A stretch of 40,191 nt of DNA from Streptococcus thoraltensis DSM 12221 (lineage in GTDB: Bacteria > Bacillota > Bacilli > Lactobacillales > Streptococcaceae): assembly GCF_000380145.1 (NCBI RefSeq), contig NZ_KB904633.1, positions 41,266-81,456 on the forward strand, given 5' to 3'. The notes beneath the pieces were generated by a model that searched no databases, was not told the origin of the DNA, and was given only the letters and a program-made list of their open reading frames with translations. This document shows, piece after piece, positions 34,867-40,191 of this stretch. Every line of letters begins with the position of its first letter. Position 1 is the first letter of the stretch. The position numbers and the translations under genes were made by a program.

Positions 34867-36134
34867 TTAAACCAATTGATTTTTTAAACCATGTTCAAAA
34901 AAAACAGTTTTTTTCCTCCCATCACAAGGTGCTCATAGCTGTTTCAGGTGGAGTAGATTCGATGAATCTACTGCACTTTTTATATGTTTCACGTGAAACT
35001 CTAAAAATCGATATTGCTATAGCTCATGTGAATCATCATCAGAGAGAAGCTTCTGAAATTGAGGAAACTTATCTCAAAGATTGGGCTGATAGCAATAATC
35101 TTCCTTTTTACGTAGGACATTTTAAGGGAAAATTCACTGAGAAAAAAGCGCGTGATTTTCGTTATAATTTTTTTAAAGAAATCATGCAAAAAGATGGTTA
35201 CACTGCGTTAGTAACTGCCCATCATGCAGATGATCAAGTTGAAACGATTTTCATGCGAATGATTCGTGGGAGCAAGCTCCGATATCAAACGGGAATAAAA
35301 GAAAAACAAGCCTTTGCTAACGGAGAGCTGATCAGACCCCTTCTACCGTTTTCTAAAAACGATTTTCCAGAAATTTTTCATTTTGAAGATCATAGCAATC
35401 AAGAAAATGATTATTTGAGAAATCGAATTAGAAACCGTTACTTACCCGAGTTAGAGCAGGAGAATCCTAATATCAAGCAAGCTCTACTAAGACATGGTCA
35501 AGATATGGTCGTGCTGATAGAGGCTTTACAAGATTTAACAAAAGATATTGATAAGCAAAATTGTTTGGTTTTTCAGCGACAAACCTCAGCTGTTCAACAT
35601 TTTTTATTGGAAGAGTATCTGTCTAATTTTCCTGATTTACAAATGGGGCAATCACAATTTGAACAATTATTGTATAATCTGAATAACTCTAAGAGTTATG
35701 ATTTCCCATTAACAAATCACTATAGGTTCAAAAAAAATAAAGAACGTTATAGCATTTATAAAATCAGTCCAGAGACGGATAGTCATCCACAAGAAGTTTT
35801 GTTAGAATATGGCTCATTAGTCACTTTAGAAAATTATTCTTTCTCTCATAGTGAGGCACACGAAAGCTATTTGGAGTCTATCCCGCTACCCTCTAAAAAG
35901 CCAGTCATTCTGAGACATAGAAAACCAGGTGATAGAATTCTGGTAAAAAATATTTCTAAAAAGTTGAGACGATTCTTTATTGATGAGAAAATACATGAGG
36001 AAGATAGACGAAGAACAATCATCGTTGAACAAGATAATCATATTGTGGCAGTGATATGTCAGGGAAAAACATATTTGAGTAATCCTTATTATCATGATAT
36101 AATGAGGGGTAAATTGTATATTCAAAAAATGTAG
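34863..36134 (+). CDS. tilS: tRNA(Ile)-lysidine synthase
   Basis: 423 residues. Modifies C34 of tRNA-Ile(CAU) to lysidine so that it reads AUA. N-type ATP pyrophosphatase loop SGGVDS is at 28-33, followed by IAHVNHHQR and TAHHADDQVETIFMR. The C-terminal tRNA-binding domain carries LRHRKPGDRI and KKLRRFFIDEKI. ATGA overlap with the upstream gene. The coding sequence contains a parS site at 34985-35000. 14 bases separate it from hpt. Confidence 0.98.
   Translation: MIKPIDFLNHVQKKQFFSSHHKVLIAVSGGVDSMNLLHFLYVSRETLKIDIAIAHVNHHQREASEIEETYLKDWADSNNLPFYVGHFKGKFTEKKARDFRYNFFKEIMQKDGYTALVTAHHADDQVETIFMRMIRGSKLRYQTGIKEKQAFANGELIRPLLPFSKNDFPEIFHFEDHSNQENDYLRNRIRNRYLPELEQENPNIKQALLRHGQDMVVLIEALQDLTKDIDKQNCLVFQRQTSAVQHFLLEEYLSNFPDLQMGQSQFEQLLYNLNNSKSYDFPLTNHYRFKKNKERYSIYKISPETDSHPQEVLLEYGSLVTLENYSFSHSEAHESYLESIPLPSKKPVILRHRKPGDRILVKNISKKLRRFFIDEKIHEEDRRRTIIVEQDNHIVAVICQGKTYLSNPYYHDIMRGKLYIQKM
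34985..35000. promoter_or_regulatory. parS site (ParB loading site) within tilS
   Basis: TGTTTCACGTGAAACT matches the bacterial parS consensus TGTTTCACGTGAAACA at 15 of 16 positions, including the complete inner palindrome GTTTCACGTGAAAC. It is about 10 kb from oriC and 12 kb from parB, a usual distance. The sequence fits inside codons for VSRETLK without disturbing the frame. Confidence 0.9.
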
Positions 36135-36148
36135 AATGGTGAACAACT

Positions 36149-36691
36149 ATGTTAGAACAAGATATAAAAAAAGTTCTTTATTCAGAAGAAGAAATTGTCA
36201 TTAAGTCAAAAGAACTTGGTGAACAATTAACCAAAGATTATGCAGGAAAAAATCCTCTACTTGTTGGTGTTTTAAAAGGTGCAGTTCCTTTTATGGCAGA
36301 ACTCATCAAACACATTGATACGCATGTTGAAGTTGATTTTATGGTTGTTTCTAGCTACCATGGTGGAACAACATCTAGTGGCGAAGTCAAAATCCTTAAA
36401 GATGTGGATACAAATATCGAAGGGCGTGATGTTATTTTCATAGAAGACATCATTGACACCGGCCGTACACTTCTTTATCTGCGAGATATGTTTAAGTACC
36501 GCAAGGCAAACTCTGTTAAAATTGCGACACTATTTGATAAGCCCGAAGGGCGTGTTGTTGATATCGATGCGGATTATGTTTGTTACAACATTCCAAATGA
36601 ATTCATCGTTGGTTTTGGTTTAGACTATGAAGAAAATTATCGTAATCTCCCATACGTAGGTATTCTAAAAGAAGAAATCTACACTAAGTAA
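36149..36691 (+). CDS. hpt: Hypoxanthine-guanine phosphoribosyltransferase
   Basis: Purine salvage: joins hypoxanthine or guanine to PRPP. 180 residues. The PRPP motif [14 protein letters not shown] (Glu99, Asp100, Asp103) is complete. The N-terminal [16 protein letters not shown] and the flexible loop [15 protein letters not shown] are typical, and the C-terminal [20 protein letters not shown] binds the base. The gene order tilS-hpt-ftsH is conserved in streptococci and bacilli. Confidence 0.98.
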   Translation: MLEQDIKKVLYSEEEIVIKSKELGEQLTKDYAGKNPLLVGVLKGAVPFMAELIKHIDTHVEVDFMVVSSYHGGTTSSGEVKILKDVDTNIEGRDVIFIEDIIDTGRTLLYLRDMFKYRKANSVKIATLFDKPEGRVVDIDADYVCYNIPNEFIVGFGLDYEENYRNLPYVGILKEEIYTK

Positions 36692-36715
36692 AAAATTAGA
36701 AGGTCACTCCGTTTA

Positions 36716-38677
36716 ATGAATAATAAAAACAATAACGGTTTTGTGAAAAATTCCCTATTATACATAATGGTGATTGTTGTTGCAGTGACAGCCTTTCAAT
36801 ATTATTTTAGTGGAAACAATTCTCAAAGCCAGCGTATTAGCTATACTAATCTTGTCAAGCAAATCAAAAAAGGTGATGTCAAAACAATCACCTATCAACC
36901 CAGTGGTACGGTTCTAGAAGTAACTGGACAATATAAAAAGGCTAAAAAAGTAGAAACAACTACTGACTTAGCTTTTTTAGGGGATTCTAATCGAGAAGTC
37001 AAAAGTTTTACAAGTACGATTTTGTACAAAGACTCTTCTTTAAATACTCTTCAAAAAGCAGCAGACGATGCAGACGTTAGCATCAAAGTGAAACAAGAAA
37101 GTTCTAGTGGAACTTGGATTTCTATTATCATGAGCTTCTTACCGTTGCTTGTCATGATCGTTTTCTTTAGCATGATGATGAATCAAGGTGGTGGCGGTGC
37201 ACGCGGAGCGATGAGTTTCGGTAAGAATAAAGCCAAAACTCAGAGTGAAGGCAATGTAAAAGTTCGCTTCTCAGATGTTGCTGGTGCAGAAGAAGAAAAA
37301 CAAGAACTTGTTGAAGTTGTTGATTTCTTGAAAAATCCTAAAAAATATAAAGCTCTTGGAGCGCGTATTCCTGCAGGTGTTCTTTTAGAAGGACCTCCAG
37401 GGACTGGTAAAACCCTTCTTGCCAAAGCAGTAGCGGGTGAAGCAGGTGTTCCATTCTTTAGTATTTCAGGATCCGATTTTGTTGAAATGTTCGTTGGTGT
37501 TGGTGCGAGCCGTGTTCGTTCACTTTTCGAAGATGCTAAAAAAGCTGAACGAGCAATCATCTTTATCGATGAGATTGATGCTGTTGGTCGTCGTCGTGGA
37601 GCTGGAATGGGTGGTGGAAACGATGAACGCGAACAAACACTCAACCAATTACTTATTGAGATGGATGGTTTCGAAGGTAATGAAAGTATCATCGTTATCG
37701 CCGCAACTAACCGTAGTGATGTCCTTGATCCAGCTCTTCTACGTCCAGGACGTTTTGACCGAAAAGTTCTCGTAGGACAACCAGATGTTAAAGGACGTGA
37801 AGCAATTTTACGTGTTCACGCTAAAAATAAACCATTAGCAGATGATGTTGATTTGAAAGTTGTTGCTCAACAAACACCAGGATTTGTGGGTGCAGATTTA
37901 GAAAATGTCCTTAATGAAGCTGCTCTTGTTGCTGCTCGAAGGGATAAAAAAGTCATTGATGCTTCTGATATTGATGAAGCAGAAGATCGTGTTATTGCTG
38001 GTCCATCTAAGAAAGATAAGTCAGTATCACAACGTGATCGTGAATTGGTAGCATTCCATGAAGCAGGACATACGATTGTTGGTTTAGTGCTTTCAAATGC
38101 TCGAGTAGTACATAAAGTAACCATTGTACCGCGTGGACGTGCCGGCGGATATATGATAGCACTTCCTAAAGAAGACCAAATGCTCCTATCTAAAGACGAT
38201 ATGAAAGAACAATTGGCAGGTCTAATGGGTGGACGTGTAGCAGAAGAAATTATTTTCAACGTTCAAACAACAGGTGCCTCAAATGACTTTGAACAAGCAA
38301 GTCAAATGGCTCGTGCAATGGTAACAGAATATGGAATGAGTGACAAACTTGGACCTGTTCAATATGAAGGCAATCACTCAATGATGCCAGGACAATTGTC
38401 TCCAGAAAAATCATACTCTCCAGAAACAGCCCAGATGATTGATGATGAAGTTCGTGAACTACTTAATGATGCGCGTAATAAAGCAGCTGACATCATTAAT
38501 GAAAATCGCGAAACTCATAAATTAATTGCAGAAGCTCTTCTCAAGTATGAAACATTGGATGCTGCTCAAATTAAATCAATCTATGAAACAGGAAAAATGC
38601 CTGAAGAAGTAGATGATGACAAAGAAGCACATGCTCTATCATATGATGAAATCAAAGAAAAAATGACAGAAGAATAG
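36716..38677 (+). CDS. ftsH: ATP-dependent zinc metalloprotease FtsH
   Basis: 653 residues. Membrane-bound AAA+ protease hexamer that degrades membrane and regulatory proteins. Two membrane segments are at about 11-28 and 138-158, with an external domain between them. AAA module: Walker A GPPGTGKT (226-233), Walker [12 protein letters not shown] and second region of homology [19 protein letters not shown]. The zinc site is H448-E-A-G-H452, with a distant Asp in the NDFEQAS region as third ligand. Acidic C-terminal tail. It is last in the origin-proximal cluster before the rRNA operon. Confidence 0.98.
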   Translation: MNNKNNNGFVKNSLLYIMVIVVAVTAFQYYFSGNNSQSQRISYTNLVKQIKKGDVKTITYQPSGTVLEVTGQYKKAKKVETTTDLAFLGDSNREVKSFTSTILYKDSSLNTLQKAADDADVSIKVKQESSSGTWISIIMSFLPLLVMIVFFSMMMNQGGGGARGAMSFGKNKAKTQSEGNVKVRFSDVAGAEEEKQELVEVVDFLKNPKKYKALGARIPAGVLLEGPPGTGKTLLAKAVAGEAGVPFFSISGSDFVEMFVGVGASRVRSLFEDAKKAERAIIFIDEIDAVGRRRGAGMGGGNDEREQTLNQLLIEMDGFEGNESIIVIAATNRSDVLDPALLRPGRFDRKVLVGQPDVKGREAILRVHAKNKPLADDVDLKVVAQQTPGFVGADLENVLNEAALVAARRDKKVIDASDIDEAEDRVIAGPSKKDKSVSQRDRELVAFHEAGHTIVGLVLSNARVVHKVTIVPRGRAGGYMIALPKEDQMLLSKDDMKEQLAGLMGGRVAEEIIFNVQTTGASNDFEQASQMARAMVTEYGMSDKLGPVQYEGNHSMMPGQLSPEKSYSPETAQMIDDEVRELLNDARNKAADIINENRETHKLIAEALLKYETLDAAQIKSIYETGKMPEEVDDDKEAHALSYDEIKEKMTEE

Positions 38678-38686
38678 ATTAAAAAT

Positions 38687-38746
38687 TAGGCTCTATCGTT
38701 TCTGCAGTGGCCTTTAGCCGCTACAGAGATCATAGGCCTTTTTTAC
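38687..38746 (+). terminator. Terminator after ftsH
   Basis: Long imperfect stem: TAGGCTCTAT...TTTCTGCAGTGGC pairs with GCCGCTACAGAGA...ATAGGCC, then TTTTTT. It ends the cluster. Confidence 0.8.
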
Positions 38747-39012
38747 TGTCTCAAAAACAGACTTAAAGCAGTGGTGAAGAAATCTCTGTTAGGAAAAAGT
38801 ACTCATTGCCTTTTCGTTAAGTTAACGTAAAGGCGTTTGATAAAACTGTAGGACTCTATGGTGCTGTCAAATTGATAAAGCACTGTTTTAGAATGCAGGA
38901 CTAATTTCCTATGAAAAAAAGATCAAACTTTCTAGGCACAAGCATCTGCAGCTGTTTTTCTATTTTTTACGAAAATTTTCGCAAGCAAAATGTTCTTTAG
39001 TATCACCTGTTT
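38747..39012. other. Non-coding stretch between ftsH and the repeat copy
   Basis: No frame, RNA gene or clear regulatory element was recognised here, only a few short local inverted repeats (for example GAAAATTTTC near 38972). Confidence 0.4.
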
Positions 39013-39118
39013 TATAGTCTTTTAACTTAACTTTGATACATGGTCACTTTCGACTTGCCGTACTCAAGTACTGTCCGCGTCTCAGCTCCTTGTCTGAAAA
39101 TTAATTCATTTGACTATA
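39013..39118 (-). repeat. Uninterrupted miniature inverted-repeat element, copy 5
   Basis: 106 bp on the minus strand: TATAGTCAAATGAATTAATT at one end, TTAACTTAAAAGACTATA at the other. The body is CAGTACTTGAGTACGGCAAG without any inner module. It therefore represents the empty outer element whose other four copies carry an insertion. Just downstream lies a decayed transposase. Confidence 0.85.
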
Positions 39119-39219
39119 GTAAGAATTTTGTCAACATATGTGGGACAAGTCAAGGTCTTGTATTGAAAATACCATCACTAAAACAAGACATTATTCAAGA
39201 CAAAAGAGGGAATATTATT

Positions 39220-39720
39220 ATGCGATTTATATTTGGAGTTGATCTCAGGAAAATAAGAGCAGAGGTAGCTGTTTTTATAACTAACAAAATAGTTAATTTT
39301 AAATCATACTAGTTGATTCCAGTGACTTGAATCGCTTACTGGAAGATTTCAATTAAATCCACCAGAGACTAATTCCAAGGCTACAGGAGCTTATTTTCAG
39401 CGCTTTCAATCCTTTTTTAAAAAATAAGGTTACGTTTATACACGGCTAAATCCTTTAGAAGTTAAGAAATGATTAAATACCTTATGTTGCCCTAAACGTA
39501 GATAATATTGACATTAAAAAATCAGTTAAACTACAATTTTTACTGACTTATAAACTTAGCTATATCCCAAAAAGCTGTCAAGATTTACACAATAACAATC
39601 GTTTTTATTCTCGAACGTTTAGGTAAACCTTAATACCTGAAGAGATTACCAATAAGACACAGGATTTTTCAGTAGAGTTCCGCTATTACCATAACATCAG
39701 CGCTTACTCACATTTTTTAA
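39220..39720 (+). pseudogene. Decayed IS110-family transposase
   Basis: The start MRFIFGVDLRKIRAEVAVFI (39220) has the DEDD-type N-terminus of IS110 transposases. It stops at 39312, but homologous pieces continue in shifting frames: DSSDLNRLLEDF (about 39316), ATGAYFQRFQSFF (about 39390), GYVYTRLNPLEVKK (about 39428) and DLHNNNRFYS (about 39575). These are in the family's usual order, with several frameshifts and stops. The C-terminal serine-containing half was not found, and the right boundary is uncertain. Inactive. Confidence 0.75.
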
Positions 39721-39889
39721 CTAATTTAAGACCAGTGAGCGTTGTCAGTTACAAATTTTAATAGTCTTAAAATAAATCTGACATCACCACTGCTCTTCAA
39801 TTACTCTTATTCTAACGTCAAGTTAAAAGCAACCAACAGACTAAACAAGGTCACTACATGTAAAAACTTAGATTTTCACCCCAAAACTA

Positions 39890-40010
39890 TTGACAAGCAA
39901 CAAGAAGATATAGTAATATATAAAAGTTCTCAAAACGAGCGAATGTTGTCAGAAACAAAATAAAAAAGATGAAAAAAGTTATTGACAAGCAACGGATAGT
40001 TTGATAGAAT
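39890..40010 (+). promoter_or_regulatory. Tandem promoters of the rRNA operon
   Basis: P2 has a perfect -35 TTGACA (39982-39987), exactly 17 bp and -10 TAGAAT (40005-40010), about 140 bases before 16S. Further upstream a second TTGACA (39890-39895) is followed at 18 bp by TAATAT (39914-39919). Both -35 boxes are part of the same 11-mer TTGACAAGCAA. The leader that follows contains ACCTTTGAAAACTGG, similar to rRNA antitermination boxA surroundings, and the stem GGTTAC / GTAACC. Confidence 0.75.
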
Positions 40011-40148
40011 AAAGAAGTTGTCTCGCGAGAGGCAATGAAAGACCTTTGAAAACTGGATAAAGAAACCAAACGTGCGGGTTACGAAAGTAACCTGTCAAAA
40101 AGAGAAAACGTCAGAAAGACACACGAGTGGGAACTCAAAATCTTAAAA

Positions 40149-40191
40149 ATTAATGAGAGTTTGATCCTGGCTCAGGACGAACGCTGGCGGC
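40149..40191 (+). rRNA. 16S ribosomal RNA, first 43 bases
   Basis: The sequence contains AGAGTTTGATCCTGGCTCAG (the universal 8-27 segment) from 40156, followed by GACGAACGCTGGCGGC. The mature 5' end is set at about 40149 by counting from E. coli position 8. The rest of the operon lies beyond the window. Confidence 0.95.

Noticed and set aside
37240..37692. 150-codon open frame on the minus strand opposite ftsH
   Set aside because: It is serine-rich, low-complexity sequence mirroring ftsH codons, with no ribosome binding site or family resemblance. ftsH itself is certain.
39742..39963. 73-codon open frame before the rRNA promoters
   Set aside because: No family resemblance and no good ribosome binding site. 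Its end overlaps the P1 promoter, and the composition is that of non-coding AT-rich DNA after the decayed transposase.

Overview
The window is a streptococcal chromosome segment spanning the replication origin. The evidence is the order rlmH - htrA - parB - dnaA - dnaN - (DUF951) - ychF - pth - mfd - rqcP - divIC - (39-aa gene) - (beta-lactamase-fold protein) - tilS - hpt - ftsH - rRNA operon, low G+C, and strong AGGAG ribosome binding sites. Gene content and protein sequences fit the pyogenic group (S. pyogenes / S. dysgalactiae / S. canis). From memory, the arginine deiminase operon lies far from the origin in S. pyogenes, so its place here next to guaB and trpS favours a relative such as S. 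dysgalactiae. That species call is inference and is not decided by the window.

Layout. 1-594: start of guaB, on the minus strand. 786-996: composite miniature repeat. 1118-2293: minus-strand regulator pair (Crp/Fnr-like, then ArgR). 2498-3205: B3/4-domain protein. 3486-10105: arginine deiminase operon arcA - GNAT acetyltransferase - arcB - arcD - M20 peptidase - arcC, behind two cre-like CcpA sites. 10627-11745: PLP aminotransferase. 11845-12867: trpS (minus) with a long structured leader. 13909-19127: YitT-family protein, an ABC-F ATPase and a large YfhO-family membrane protein. 19165-20268: composite repeat, ISL3-type transposase remnant, divergent tRNA-Glu and tRNA-Arg. 20286-25893: rlmH, htrA, parB, dnaA, oriC, dnaN. 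25977-38677: the conserved right-hand origin cluster. 38678-40191: non-coding stretch with a short repeat copy, a decayed IS110-type transposase, tandem rRNA promoters and the first bases of 16S rRNA.

Functional links. The arc operon takes up arginine in exchange for ornithine and converts it to ornithine, ammonia, CO2 and ATP, giving acid protection and energy. Its regulators are divergently encoded upstream. parB and a near-perfect parS site inside tilS form the origin-segregation system. DnaA boxes lie on both sides of dnaA, and the unwinding element sits between dnaA and dnaN. htrA carries a CiaR-type direct repeat.

The least expected content is a family of five miniature inverted-repeat elements. 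Four of them contain a second miniature element, resembling the pneumococcal RUP, inserted at two different positions and in both orientations. The fifth is an empty outer element. Two copies bracket the arc region. Other notable points are an ABC-F protein whose two ATP sites are clearly unequal, and an arc block transcribed head-on to replication.
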